The position numbers and the translations under genes were made by a program. A stretch of 64,000 bases of DNA, from contig CAZSWV010000006.1 in assembly GCA_964611295.1 (NCBI GenBank), positions 1 to 64,000 of the forward strand, given 5' to 3'. Under the pieces are notes generated by a model. It saw only the letters and a program-made list of their open reading frames with translations. It searched no databases and had not been told where the DNA came from. Below are positions 8,084-16,144 of this stretch, one piece after another (the first letter of the stretch is position 1; every line of letters begins with the position of its first letter). The DNA comes from B73-G16 sp964611295. Lineage in GTDB: Bacteria > Desulfobacterota > B13-G15.

Positions 8084-8468
8084 GGAGGAGACATTGAGGA
8101 AGATAGAAGAAGAGGTAGGGGCGAAGGTGAAAGAGGACCCCCGTTTTACCACGCTTTCGACCATGGACATAGGCGACCTTTCACAGTTCGACCTTGACGC
8201 CGACATAAACTATAGCTTGCTCCAAGGACATCTGGAGAGGTTGAGGAACATAAACGAGGCCCTGAGGAGGCTTGATGAAGGGACTTATGGGTACTGTGAG
8301 GAGTGCGGTAGGGAGATCGGGATCAAGAGGTTGAAGGTCCTTCCCTTTGCCCGGTATTGTGTGGAGTGTCAGGGGAGGCTGGAGAAGATACAAAAACAGG
8401 CCCGTATGGGCAAGGTCTTCTATCGTTTCGAGGAACTGGAAGGAGAAGAAGAGGAGAGCTTTTCTTGA
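8034..8468 (+). CDS. TraR/DksA-family zinc-finger protein
   Basis: DksA-type proteins bind RNA polymerase through its secondary channel and modulate promoters. The 144-residue product has an N-terminal coiled coil (about residues 1-90) and a C4 zinc finger, CEECG followed 17 residues later by CVEC. The finger matches the DksA/TraR pattern, including YGYCEECG and LPFARYCV. The start chosen is GTG at 8034 with an AGGGAGGT site just upstream; an ATG at 8067 would shorten the coil. The Asp-rich stretch around DIGDLSQFDLDADIN sits near the expected coiled-coil tip but is not a classic DxxDxA. Confidence 0.88.
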   Translation: MERENREELRKMLLSLREETLRKIEEEVGAKVKEDPRFTTLSTMDIGDLSQFDLDADINYSLLQGHLERLRNINEALRRLDEGTYGYCEECGREIGIKRLKVLPFARYCVECQGRLEKIQKQARMGKVFYRFEELEGEEEESFS

Positions 8469-8494
8469 AAACGCCAGGGAGATGATTATTTATA
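8465..8494 (+). promoter_or_regulatory. Weak candidate promoter for groES-groEL
   Basis: TTGAAA (8465-8470) overlaps the dksA-like stop codon, and TTTATA (8489-8494) follows after 18 bases. The 80-base leader to groES shows no CIRCE inverted repeat, so HrcA control is not supported. Tentative. Confidence 0.3.
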
Positions 8495-8548
8495 GCTAGT
8501 GAAAACCGACAGTTAAAGCGGCAAAAACTAAGAAAGGAGGGGAGTAAG

Positions 8549-8845
8549 ATGAAAGTAGTTCCTCTGCAGGATAGGGTCCTTATAGAACGCATTGAGCAAG
8601 CTGAAGAAAGATCTCCAGGTGGTATCATCATCCCTGATACGGCGAAGGAAAAGCCCATGGAAGGGAAGGTTGTGGCCGTAGGTAAGGGAAGGGTTAAAGA
8701 GGATGGCACGGTGATACCTCTCGATGTGAAGGTGGGCGACAGGGTTATATTCAGCAAATATGCGGGTACCGAAATAAAGATAGACGGCAAGGAATACCTT
8801 ATCATGCGCGAAGACGATATCCTCGGTATCATAGTTGAAGACTAA
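8549..8845 (+). CDS. groES: Co-chaperonin GroES
   Basis: GroES caps the GroEL chamber during protein folding. The 98-residue protein begins with VVPLQDRVLIER. It has the mobile loop EERSPGGIIIPDTAKEKP that docks on GroEL, and the C-terminal segment KEYLIMREDDILGII. A strong AAGGAGGGG site precedes the ATG. groEL follows after 24 bases, so the two form the usual operon. Confidence 0.98.
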   Translation: MKVVPLQDRVLIERIEQAEERSPGGIIIPDTAKEKPMEGKVVAVGKGRVKEDGTVIPLDVKVGDRVIFSKYAGTEIKIDGKEYLIMREDDILGIIVED

Positions 8846-8869
8846 AAACACTTGAAAGGAGGGTGTGCG

Positions 8870-10492
8870 ATGGCGGCAAAGGAAATCAAGTTCGACGTCG
8901 AAGCAAGGGAGAAGATCTTAAAGGGTGTTACTACCCTTGCTAAAGCTGTAAAGGTCACCTTGGGGCCTCGCGGGAGGAACGTGATAATAGAGAAAAGTTG
9001 GGGGTCCCCTACCGTAACTAAGGACGGGGTTACGGTAGCCAAGGAAATAGAGCTTGAGGACAAATTCGAGAACATGGGGGCCCAGATGGTGAAGGAGGTG
9101 GCCTCCAAGACCTCGGACACAGCTGGTGATGGTACGACTACGGCTACAGTCCTAGCAGAGGCCATTTACCGTGAGGGTGTTAAGGTAGTGGCTGCAGGTG
9201 CCAACCCTATGGATGTGAAACGTGGGATAGACAAGGCCGTTGAGGTAGTGGTGGAAGAATTGAAAAAGATGAGCAAACCCGTCAAGGAGCAGAAGGAGAT
9301 AGCACAGGTTGCCACCATCTCGGCCAATAACGATCCGAGCATTGGGGAGATAATAGCTGAAGCGATGGCAAAGGTCGGAAAGGAGGGGGTGATCACGGTC
9401 GAGGAAGCCAAGAGCATGGAGACGACGCTTGAGGTCGTCGAGGGTATGCAGTTTGACCGTGGTTATCTCTCTCCGTACTTCATAACTGACCCAGAGAAAA
9501 TGGTCTGTGAGCTTGAGGACTGCTATGTGCTCTGTTATGAGAAGAAGATCTCCAGCATGAAGGACTTGTTGCCTGTCTTAGAGCAGGTGGCAAGGAGTGG
9601 TAGGCCTATTTTGATAATCGCTGAGGACGTGGAAGGAGAGGCCCTTGCCACCTTGGTGGTGAACAAGATCCGTGGGACTTTGAAGTGTGCGGCGGTTAAG
9701 GCCCCTGGTTTCGGCGAAAGAAGGAAGGCCATGCTTGAGGACATAGCCATATTGACGGGTGGTAGGTTCATATCCGAGGACTTGGGTATCAAACTCGAAA
9801 ACGTAAGGCTTGAAGACCTCGGCATGGCCAAGAAGGTCATAATTGACAAGGACAATACGACCATAGTGGAGGGTGCGGGTAGCAAAGAGGCCATTGAGGC
9901 CAGGGTAAAGCAGATAAGGACTCAGATCGAGGAGACTACTTCTGACTACGATAGGGAGAAGCTCCAAGAGCGGTTGGCCAAGTTAGTGGGTGGTGTAGCG
10001 GTCATCAGGGTTGGTGCTGCTACTGAGACCGAAATGAAGGAGAAGAAGGCCAGGGTCGAGGACGCCCTGAACGCGACCAGGGCCGCAGTAGAAGAAGGTA
10101 TCGTGCCTGGTGGTGGAGTGGCCCTATTAAGGTGCCAGAAGGCCTTGGAGAAGTTGCAGCTTGAAGGCGATCAGGCTATAGGTGTTGAGATCGTTAAGAA
10201 GGCCCTGGAGGAACCCTTGAGGCAGATAGCTGAAAACGCTGGCAAAGAGGGGGCTGTGATCGTGGAAAAGGTCAAGGCCTCCGATAACCCCAACTTCGGC
10301 TTCGATGCGCAGAAAGAGGAGTTCTGCGACATGATCGAACGAGGCATCATCGACCCAACGAAGGTGGTGAGGCTTGCGCTCCAGAACGCGGCAAGCGTGG
10401 CTTCTCTTCTGATCACCACCGAGGCCTTGGTCGCCGAAAAGCCCAAGAAGGAGAAGGCAGCTACTTCGACCCCTGGGATGGAAGAGTTCTAA
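8870..10492 (+). CDS. groEL: Chaperonin GroEL
   Basis: GroEL is the ATP-driven folding chamber, here 540 residues. Typical segments include VTLGPRGRNV, the nucleotide-binding GDGTTTATVL, EVVEGMQFDRGYLSPYF, AAVEEGIVPGGGVAL and the KAPGFGERRKAMLEDIA helix region. The ATG at 8870 follows a GGAGGG site; an in-frame TTG at 8852 includes that ribosome site and is rejected. The C-terminal tail ends in PGMEEF and lacks the Gly-Gly-Met repeats seen in many bacteria. Confidence 0.98.
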   Translation: MAAKEIKFDVEAREKILKGVTTLAKAVKVTLGPRGRNVIIEKSWGSPTVTKDGVTVAKEIELEDKFENMGAQMVKEVASKTSDTAGDGTTTATVLAEAIYREGVKVVAAGANPMDVKRGIDKAVEVVVEELKKMSKPVKEQKEIAQVATISANNDPSIGEIIAEAMAKVGKEGVITVEEAKSMETTLEVVEGMQFDRGYLSPYFITDPEKMVCELEDCYVLCYEKKISSMKDLLPVLEQVARSGRPILIIAEDVEGEALATLVVNKIRGTLKCAAVKAPGFGERRKAMLEDIAILTGGRFISEDLGIKLENVRLEDLGMAKKVIIDKDNTTIVEGAGSKEAIEARVKQIRTQIEETTSDYDREKLQERLAKLVGGVAVIRVGAATETEMKEKKARVEDALNATRAAVEEGIVPGGGVALLRCQKALEKLQLEGDQAIGVEIVKKALEEPLRQIAENAGKEGAVIVEKVKASDNPNFGFDAQKEEFCDMIERGIIDPTKVVRLALQNAASVASLLITTEALVAEKPKKEKAATSTPGMEEF

Positions 10493-10513
10493 AGGATAGC
10501 CTCTAGGTAACGT

Positions 10514-10545
10514 AAAGGCGAGGCCCTTTGGGGCCTCGCCTTTTT
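10514..10545. terminator. Rho-independent terminator between groEL and ttuA
   Basis: A perfect 10-base stem, GGCGAGGCCC paired with GGGCCTCGCC (10517-10526 and 10531-10540), has a TTTG loop. It is flanked by A-rich and T-rich arms, so it can stop transcription from both converging genes. Confidence 0.92.
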
Positions 10546-11434
10546 ATTTCTTCTTTGCCTTTTCCTTCAACCGGCAGAAGTTACAAAGGTCACCTGTAGT
10601 TTGATATCCACATGAGCTACAGGGTCTAAGTTGTGGCTCTTCTATGCGGAAGCGGTCCTGTAGTTTTAGGAAACCTTGGTAGAACCTAAGTTTTGTCCCA
10701 GGAGATCTTTCCTCTATTTGGTTCAGCACGTCCTTGTAAAAGAGGCTTGTAGCCCCTTCACTGAAGGGGCATTCTTCCAGGATATAGTCGATGTCTGACG
10801 CTATGGCATACGCTGCCATTTCCCTCTCAGTACAAAGGACAAGTGGCTTTACCCTTGGGGCAAAACCGTCACGGGCCTCAAGCCTTGGTGCTTGCCTTCC
10901 TAAATAGCCTTCCTTCCAGTCCAGGACATTACCCAGGAGGGTTGCGGCCTCATCGTCTAAGTTATGGCCTGTAGCCAAGGTCCTGTCCGTTTCACATGCT
11001 ACCTTGTTCATGAGGTAACGTTTGACCATGCCACATAAGGAACATGGCGGTCTCATGTCCTTTTTGGAGAGTTGGGGGATGCCCAAGCCTGAAAAATGTT
11101 CTCTTACGTCTTCCACCAAAAGGGATAGCCCCTTTTTTTGGGCAAAGGCCTTCGCCTTTTCAAGGGAACGATCAGAATATCCCTCTATCCCCAAGTGGAT
11201 GTAAAGTCCTATGGTGTCATAACCTAGTCCGTCAAGGATTTCCCAAAGGCTTAGGCTGTCCTTTCCGCCTGATACAGCCACAAGGACTTTTTCCCCTTTT
11301 TTTAGGAGTCTAAAGTCCCTTATGGCCTTCTGGACCCTCCGTTTTACGAAGTCCCTCAAGCAGTCCTGACATAAGCTGAGGTTATAAGCCCTGAGTCTCA
11401 ACACAGCCCTTTGGCCACACAGCTTGCACTTCAC
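10544..11434 (-). CDS. ttuA: tRNA 2-thiolation enzyme TtuA-like (PP-loop, Fe-S)
   Basis: TtuA adenylates tRNA U54 and inserts sulfur from thiocarboxylated TtuB, giving 2-thioribothymidine. Visible are an N-terminal zinc site (Cys3, Cys6, Cys22, Cys25), the PP-loop SGGKDS at 55-60, and a C-terminal zinc ribbon (PCSSCG ... CNFC). Three further cysteines at 131, 134 and 222 match the [4Fe-4S] site known in Thermus TtuA. GHNLDDEA is the conserved second PP-loop region. The ubiquitin-like sulfur carrier gene sits four bases upstream in the same operon, which favours TtuA over TtcA (position 32) within this superfamily. Confidence 0.88.
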   Translation of the reverse strand: MKCKLCGQRAVLRLRAYNLSLCQDCLRDFVKRRVQKAIRDFRLLKKGEKVLVAVSGGKDSLSLWEILDGLGYDTIGLYIHLGIEGYSDRSLEKAKAFAQKKGLSLLVEDVREHFSGLGIPQLSKKDMRPPCSLCGMVKRYLMNKVACETDRTLATGHNLDDEAATLLGNVLDWKEGYLGRQAPRLEARDGFAPRVKPLVLCTEREMAAYAIASDIDYILEECPFSEGATSLFYKDVLNQIEERSPGTKLRFYQGFLKLQDRFRIEEPQLRPCSSCGYQTTGDLCNFCRLKEKAKKK

Positions 11435-11438
11435 CCCT

Positions 11439-11627
11439 TTAACCCCCGGAAATTACAGGTATGACCTTTATTTCCCCTTCTTCAAGGGGGATATCAGGGG
11501 GGAGTAGCTTTCCGTCTTTAAGGAGTAGTACCTCTTCTTCTTTCAGCCCAAGCCTTTTAATGACCTCAAGGCCTGTGACCTTTCCCTCAAAGGTGTAATA
11601 CCTGTCGCGCCAAAAGACCTTGACCAT
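11439..11627 (-). CDS. ttuB: Ubiquitin-like sulfur carrier TtuB/ThiS/MoaD-like, ends in GG
   Basis: This 62-residue protein has the beta-grasp size of sulfur carriers and ends in ISGG, the exposed di-glycine that is adenylated and thiocarboxylated. Its neighbour is the TtuA-like thiolase, so the most likely job is to donate sulfur for tRNA U54 thiolation. MoaD or ThiS function is possible but less likely, since neither moaE nor thiG is adjacent. A GGGAGGT ribosome site precedes the ATG. Confidence 0.82.
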   Translation of the reverse strand: MVKVFWRDRYYTFEGKVTGLEVIKRLGLKEEEVLLLKDGKLLPPDIPLEEGEIKVIPVISGG

Positions 11628-11655
11628 GTATCTCTACCTCCCTCTTTGGAAGAAG

Positions 11656-11685
11656 ATAATACCTCAGGCGTTGACATGGCGTCAC
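11656..11685 (-). promoter_or_regulatory. Putative promoter of ttuB-ttuA
   Basis: On the minus strand GTGACG (11680-11685) and TATTAT (11656-11661) are 18 bases apart, matching consensus at four and five of six positions. It lies about 30 bases before the ttuB ATG and overlaps the divergent promoter candidate of the alcohol dehydrogenase gene. Confidence 0.38.
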
Positions 11686-11700
11686 GGTTTTTATTAGCTA
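11671..11700 (+). promoter_or_regulatory. Putative promoter of the alcohol dehydrogenase-ndk unit
   Basis: A perfect TTGACA (11671-11676) is followed after 18 bases by a weak TAGCTA. The predicted start is only about four bases before the ATG at 11711, which has no Shine-Dalgarno sequence, so the mRNA may be leaderless. Confidence 0.38.
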
Positions 11701-11710
11701 TTTAAAAGCC

Positions 11711-12736
11711 ATGAAGGCCATGGTCTTGGAAGAGATCGTTCCCTCTATAGAAGCCGTAAACCAACCTTTAAAGCTTAAAGATTTGCCTATTCCAAAACCC
11801 GGTCCGAGGGATCTCCTTATAAAGGTCCTGGCATGTGGTATATGTCGCACAGAACTTGACGAGATCGAAGGACGAAAGAAGCCCCATCTGCCTGTCATAC
11901 CCGGACACGAAGTGGTAGGGGTGGTAGAAGAGGTTGGAGAGGAGGTGAAGGGGTTTAAGGTAGGACAGAGGGTCGGGGTAGGTTGGATTTACTGGGCTTG
12001 TGGGCGTTGTCCTTACTGTCTGAGAGGTGAAGAAAACCTTTGCGATGACTTCAAAGGGACAGGATGCGATGCAGACGGAGGTTATGCGGAGTATATGGTG
12101 ATAGACGAGAGGTTTGCAGTAAGGCTTCCCGAGGGGTTAAACGACCTTGAAGCGGCACCGCTCCTCTGTGCAGGTGCCATTGGTTATAGGTCCCTAAGGT
12201 TAAGCGGTATGGAGGACGGTGAAATCCTTGGGCTTTTCGGCTTTGGTGCCTCAGGTCATATAGTGCTACAAATGGTAAAGTATCTCTACCCGAACTCGAA
12301 GGTCTTTGTGTTCACTCGCAAAAAGGGAGATCCGCCAAGCTTATTGGCTGAAGAACTTGGGGCTGATTGGGTGGGCGAGACGGGCCAGATGCCTCCAGAG
12401 AAGTTAAACAAGGCCATAGACACAACCCCTTCGGGGGAAGTGGTGAGAGAGGCGCTGCGCGTACTCGATAAAGGCGGCAGACTGGTGATCAACGCCATAA
12501 GGAAAGAGACAAAGATACCCGAACTCGACTACGCACAATGCCTCTGGGAGGAGAAAGAAGTAAAGAGTGTGGCCAACGTCACAAAAAGGGACATCGAAGG
12601 ATTTCTGGAACTTGCCTCAAAGGTCCCCATCCGACCAGAGGTAACGGTTTTCCGACTAGAAGAGGCCAATAGAGCCCTGCTCCTGCTGAAAAGAGGCGGC
12701 TACAGGGGAGCGGGAGTTTTGAAGATCCAAGGTTAA
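11711..12736 (+). CDS. Zinc-dependent alcohol dehydrogenase, MDR superfamily
   Basis: The 341-residue protein is a medium-chain dehydrogenase. Catalytic zinc ligands appear as Cys in LACGICRTE and His-Glu in PGHEVVG. The structural zinc lobe is CGRCPYC plus a later Cys in EENLC. The cofactor loop GFGASGH follows in the Rossmann domain. These features support NAD(P)-dependent oxidation of an alcohol or reduction of an aldehyde; the substrate is not evident. ndk follows after 14 bases and is probably co-transcribed. Confidence 0.9.
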   Translation: MKAMVLEEIVPSIEAVNQPLKLKDLPIPKPGPRDLLIKVLACGICRTELDEIEGRKKPHLPVIPGHEVVGVVEEVGEEVKGFKVGQRVGVGWIYWACGRCPYCLRGEENLCDDFKGTGCDADGGYAEYMVIDERFAVRLPEGLNDLEAAPLLCAGAIGYRSLRLSGMEDGEILGLFGFGASGHIVLQMVKYLYPNSKVFVFTRKKGDPPSLLAEELGADWVGETGQMPPEKLNKAIDTTPSGEVVREALRVLDKGGRLVINAIRKETKIPELDYAQCLWEEKEVKSVANVTKRDIEGFLELASKVPIRPEVTVFRLEEANRALLLLKRGGYRGAGVLKIQG

Positions 12737-12750
12737 AAGGAGGTGTCGAG

Positions 12751-13170
12751 GTGGAGCGGACCTTGGTGATCGTCAAACCAGATGGGGTTAAGAAAAACCT
12801 CATAGGAGAGGTGATAAGGCGGTTCGAAACAGAAGGATTAAAGGTGGTCGGTCTCAAGATGATACGCTTAAGTAAAGAGGCCGCTCAAGGTTTCTACCAC
12901 GTCCACAAGGATAAGCCCTTTTTTGAGTCCCTAACGGACTTCATGTCAGAGGGGCCGATAGTGGTCATGGTCCTAGAAGGCGAAGGGGCCATCGAAAGGG
13001 TTAGGGAAATAATGGGCGCCACCGATCCCAAGAAGGCCGCCCCTGGGACTATAAGGGCCCTTTACGGAGATAACATACAGGAAAACATCGTCCATGGTTC
13101 CGATTCTCCTGAAAGCGCAAGCTTCGAAATCCCTTATTTTTTCAATGCTTTGGAGATCTACGCAAGATAG
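12751..13170 (+). CDS. ndk: Nucleoside diphosphate kinase
   Basis: Ndk moves phosphate between nucleoside tri- and diphosphates through a phosphohistidine. The 139-residue protein starts ERTLVIVKPDGV and carries the active-site motif NIVHGSDS with His115. Its length is standard. Translation begins at GTG 12751 after an AAGGAGGT site, directly behind the alcohol dehydrogenase gene. Confidence 0.97.
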   Translation: MERTLVIVKPDGVKKNLIGEVIRRFETEGLKVVGLKMIRLSKEAAQGFYHVHKDKPFFESLTDFMSEGPIVVMVLEGEGAIERVREIMGATDPKKAAPGTIRALYGDNIQENIVHGSDSPESASFEIPYFFNALEIYAR

Positions 13171-13202
13171 AACTCCTTTTTGCCGTTTAACATGCTGTTC
13201 AG

Positions 13203-13232
13203 TTGACAAAGGTCAGGTCCCTAATGTAAAAG
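13203..13232 (+). promoter_or_regulatory. Putative promoter of acyl-CoA locus A
   Basis: TTGACA (13203-13208), an 18-base spacer and TAAAAG (13227-13232) lie about 50 bases before the 3-hydroxyacyl-CoA dehydrogenase ATG. The gap between ndk and that gene (13171-13283) holds nothing else recognisable. Confidence 0.5.
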
Positions 13233-13283
13233 ATTTTGTGAAAGTGGGAACTTAGTTGGGAAAACATAGGGAGGAGGTGGAAG

Positions 13284-14138
13284 ATGGAGATAAAGAAAAT
13301 AGGAATTGTAGGTGCAGGGGCTATGGGGAGTGGGATCGCTCAAGTCTGTGCGCAAGTGGGATTTGAAGTGATCATCAGGGACCTAACTGAGGAGCTCGTC
13401 CAAAAGGGTATAAAGAGCATAGACGCCTTTATGACTGAAGGGATAAGGCGTGGGAAGGTCACTGAAGAGCAGAAGCAGCAGACCCTTTCACGTATAAAGG
13501 GAACTACTTCCATGGCTGACCTAAAGGACGTGGATTTTGTGGTAGAGGCAGTGGTAGAGGACATGGAGGTAAAGAAGCAGGTTTTTAAAGAGCTTGACGA
13601 GCTTGTGAGGCCAGAGGTCATCCTTTCTACCAATACTTCTTCTTTAAGCATTACCGAAATTGCTACTGCGACAAAGAGGCCTGATAAAGTGGTAGGGATG
13701 CATTTCTTCAACCCTGTACCCTTGATGAGGCTTGTGGAGATTGTGAAAGGGCTTGAGACAAGCGACGAGACTGTGAAGGTGTGTTATGAACTTGCAGAAA
13801 AACTCGGCAAGGTACCTGTGGTCATTAAGAAGGACGTCCCTGGTTTTGTGGTCAATAGGATCATGATGATACAGTTTATGGAGGCGATAAGGCTTTACGA
13901 GGAGGGTGTGGCTTCCTTGGAGGACATAGACAAAGCGGTGAAGTTCGGTTTGAACTACCCCATGGGACCTTTCGAGCTCATGGACCTCACGGGGCTAGAC
14001 ATTGGTTATCACGTGAACGAGTATCTTGCGAAGGAACTAGATTACTGGCCTGCTACCCCTTACAGCCTTAAGGTAAGGGTTAAAGCCGGGAAGCTGGGCA
14101 GGAAGTCAGGCGAGGGTTGGTATAAGTATCAGAAGTAA
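13284..14138 (+). CDS. 3-hydroxyacyl-CoA / 3-hydroxybutyryl-CoA dehydrogenase
   Basis: It oxidises 3-hydroxyacyl-CoA to 3-oxoacyl-CoA with NAD. The N-terminal NAD loop is GAGAMGSGIAQ. The catalytic His and Glu are in GMHFFNPVPLMRLVE, and the C-terminal family signature is DVPGFVVNRIMM. At 284 residues it is a single-function enzyme like Hbd or PaaH. It heads a four-gene set (dehydrogenase, hydratase, thiolase, OB-fold protein), a complete beta-oxidation half-cycle. A GGAGGTGG site precedes the ATG. Confidence 0.95.
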   Translation: MEIKKIGIVGAGAMGSGIAQVCAQVGFEVIIRDLTEELVQKGIKSIDAFMTEGIRRGKVTEEQKQQTLSRIKGTTSMADLKDVDFVVEAVVEDMEVKKQVFKELDELVRPEVILSTNTSSLSITEIATATKRPDKVVGMHFFNPVPLMRLVEIVKGLETSDETVKVCYELAEKLGKVPVVIKKDVPGFVVNRIMMIQFMEAIRLYEEGVASLEDIDKAVKFGLNYPMGPFELMDLTGLDIGYHVNEYLAKELDYWPATPYSLKVRVKAGKLGRKSGEGWYKYQK

Positions 14139-14150
14139 GGAGGAGGGGAG

Positions 14151-14933
14151 ATGGAACTTAATTTCGAAAACCTAAAGGTGGAGAAGTTCGAGCGAGTACT
14201 CCTTGTGACCCTTAATCGTCCTCCTTATAACCCCCTTAGTTCTGCCCTTTACGGTGAGATCCTCAAGCTCTGTGAGGAAGTGGAAAAAAGCGGGGAAGTC
14301 AAGGTCATGGTGATATATGGGGCTGGAAAGGCTTTCTCCACAGGCCTTGACGTTAAGGAGGTGGAGGGGAAATCGGTGGTGGAGATGGCCTCGATAGGGG
14401 ACCTAAGCAGGAAGGCATCCTGTGCCTTAGCTGAGTTGTCCATACCGACTATTGCAGCCATCTCCGGTTTGGCGGTTGGTGGAGGGTTGGAGCTGGCCCT
14501 TTGTTGCGACTTTAGGTTTGCCTCTGAGGATTCGAGGTTCGGGCAGCCCGAAATAAACTTGGGGATCATTCCCGGTGGTGGTGCTACCCAAAGGCTTCCC
14601 CGGTTGATAGGGCTTGCGCGGGCAAAGGAGTTGCTGTTCACGGGTCAGATGATAGATGCCAAAAGGGCCTTGGAGATAGGCTTAATCGATAAGGTGTTCC
14701 CTGCCGAGAGGCTACTTGAGGAAAGCTTGAACTTTGCCAAAGAGCTAGCGCAAAAGCCACTTGTGGCCCTTAAGGCATTGAAGCGGGCCATTTCCAAAGG
14801 CATTGATATGCCCCTTGATGCAGCGCTGGTCTATGAAGGGCAGTGTTTCTTACAGACCTATGTATCGGAGGATGGGCGAGAAGGCCTTAGGGCCTTTGTG
14901 GAGAAGCGCAAGCCCGAGTTCAAAGACCGCTGA
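14151..14933 (+). CDS. Enoyl-CoA hydratase (crotonase family)
   Basis: It hydrates enoyl-CoA to 3-hydroxyacyl-CoA. Both catalytic glutamates of classic crotonases are present, in GGGLELALCCD and FGQPEINLG, followed by PGGGATQRL. The oxyanion-hole region is GKAFSTGLDVKEVE. At 260 residues it is a typical family member. It sits 12 bases after the dehydrogenase and 13 before the thiolase, so the three act in sequence. Confidence 0.93.
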   Translation: MELNFENLKVEKFERVLLVTLNRPPYNPLSSALYGEILKLCEEVEKSGEVKVMVIYGAGKAFSTGLDVKEVEGKSVVEMASIGDLSRKASCALAELSIPTIAAISGLAVGGGLELALCCDFRFASEDSRFGQPEINLGIIPGGGATQRLPRLIGLARAKELLFTGQMIDAKRALEIGLIDKVFPAERLLEESLNFAKELAQKPLVALKALKRAISKGIDMPLDAALVYEGQCFLQTYVSEDGREGLRAFVEKRKPEFKDR

Positions 14934-14946
14934 GAGGAGGTGACGT

Positions 14947-16131
14947 ATGGAGCGGAGGGTGTGTATCGTCGGCGGTGGGATGTGTAAATGGGGGCAAAGG
15001 GAAGCGAGTTTGTGGGATTTGGTGCAGGAGGCGGGAAAGGAATGCCTTGAGGACATCCCGGGGCTTAAGCCCAAGGATATAGACGGTTTGATCTTCGCCA
15101 ATGCTACGGCCGGAAGGCGCGGGTTTCAGATCAACAGTGCCCCCATCGCTGCCGAGAGGCTTGGTATAAAACCTACTTCCATATGCTGTCGGGTGGACGT
15201 GTTGTGTGCGAGTGGGAGTACAGCCATCCTTTTGGCCTACGGGTTGATAAAGAGCGGCATGGCCGACGTGATCATGGTGGTCGGTGGGGAAAAGTGCTAT
15301 ACGCCCCAGAAATGGGAGATCTTTTATAGCGAACTTGCGACAGCTGATCACGATTGGGATAGCGTTCACGGTCTAGGGCTGCCTCCCCCTTACTTTGCCA
15401 TGGTGGCCAAGGAACACATGAAGCATTACGGTACCACCAAGGAACACCTCGCATGGGTTTCGGTGGTGAACTATAACTATGGTGCTGAAAACCCGAAGGC
15501 CCAATTCCAGAAGAAGTTGACCCTTGAGGAAGCCCTAAACGCCCCAGAGGTGGTACCGCCCCTTACCCTTTACGACTGTTGCCCCATAACAGATGGAGCG
15601 GCGGCTGTGGTCTTGGCTTGCGAGGAGAAGGCAAAGGACATGACCAATAGACCCCTTGTTTACATCCGCGGAGGGGCACAGGCGAGCCTTCATGCTTGTT
15701 CGGCCAATTGGCCGGGTGAACACTTCGCCGATTGGCCCCATTTGCGTGCTGCAGCCCAAAGGGCATATTCAGTGGCGAAGGTTGGGCCGGAGGACATCGA
15801 CGTTGCCCAGACCCATGACTGTTTCAGCATCTCTCAGGTAATCGAGGTAGAAGAACTTGGGTTCTGCAAGAAAGGCGAAGGCGGTCCCTTTATCGCCTCG
15901 GGTCAGACCAAGATAGGGGGTAAGATCCCCATCAACACCGATGGAGGGCTTCTATCAGTAGGTCACCCCTTTGGGGCCACGGGGATCCGTCAGGCCATAG
16001 AGATAATGAAGCAATTACAAGGTAGGGCTAGGTTCCAGGTGGAAGGAGCTGAGATAGGTTTGACGCACAACCTGAGCGGTTTGAACTTTGAGCACACGAT
16101 CGTCATCTATGGAAGGGAACCAGTGAAGTAA
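14947..16131 (+). CDS. Thiolase-family protein (SCP2/BbsB type)
   Basis: A 394-residue thiolase-fold protein with the nucleophilic Cys87 in VLCASGSTA and the conserved His in LLSVGHPFGATG. It lacks the second catalytic Cys of standard acetyl-CoA acetyltransferases; the C-terminus has GLTHNLSG instead. That marks the SCP2-like group, which works with a zinc-ribbon/OB-fold partner, and the partner is the next gene. Characterised relatives include BbsB of benzoylsuccinyl-CoA thiolase and the archaeal acetoacetyl-CoA thiolase complex. It should cleave a 3-oxoacyl-CoA; the exact substrate is open. Confidence 0.88.
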   Translation: MERRVCIVGGGMCKWGQREASLWDLVQEAGKECLEDIPGLKPKDIDGLIFANATAGRRGFQINSAPIAAERLGIKPTSICCRVDVLCASGSTAILLAYGLIKSGMADVIMVVGGEKCYTPQKWEIFYSELATADHDWDSVHGLGLPPPYFAMVAKEHMKHYGTTKEHLAWVSVVNYNYGAENPKAQFQKKLTLEEALNAPEVVPPLTLYDCCPITDGAAAVVLACEEKAKDMTNRPLVYIRGGAQASLHACSANWPGEHFADWPHLRAAAQRAYSVAKVGPEDIDVAQTHDCFSISQVIEVEELGFCKKGEGGPFIASGQTKIGGKIPINTDGGLLSVGHPFGATGIRQAIEIMKQLQGRARFQVEGAEIGLTHNLSGLNFEHTIVIYGREPVK

Positions 16132-16144
16132 AGGAGGTGAAGAG

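Noticed and set aside
8469..8548. A CIRCE element before groES
   Set aside because: No TTAGCACTC-N9-GAGTGCTAA-like inverted repeat is present in the leader.
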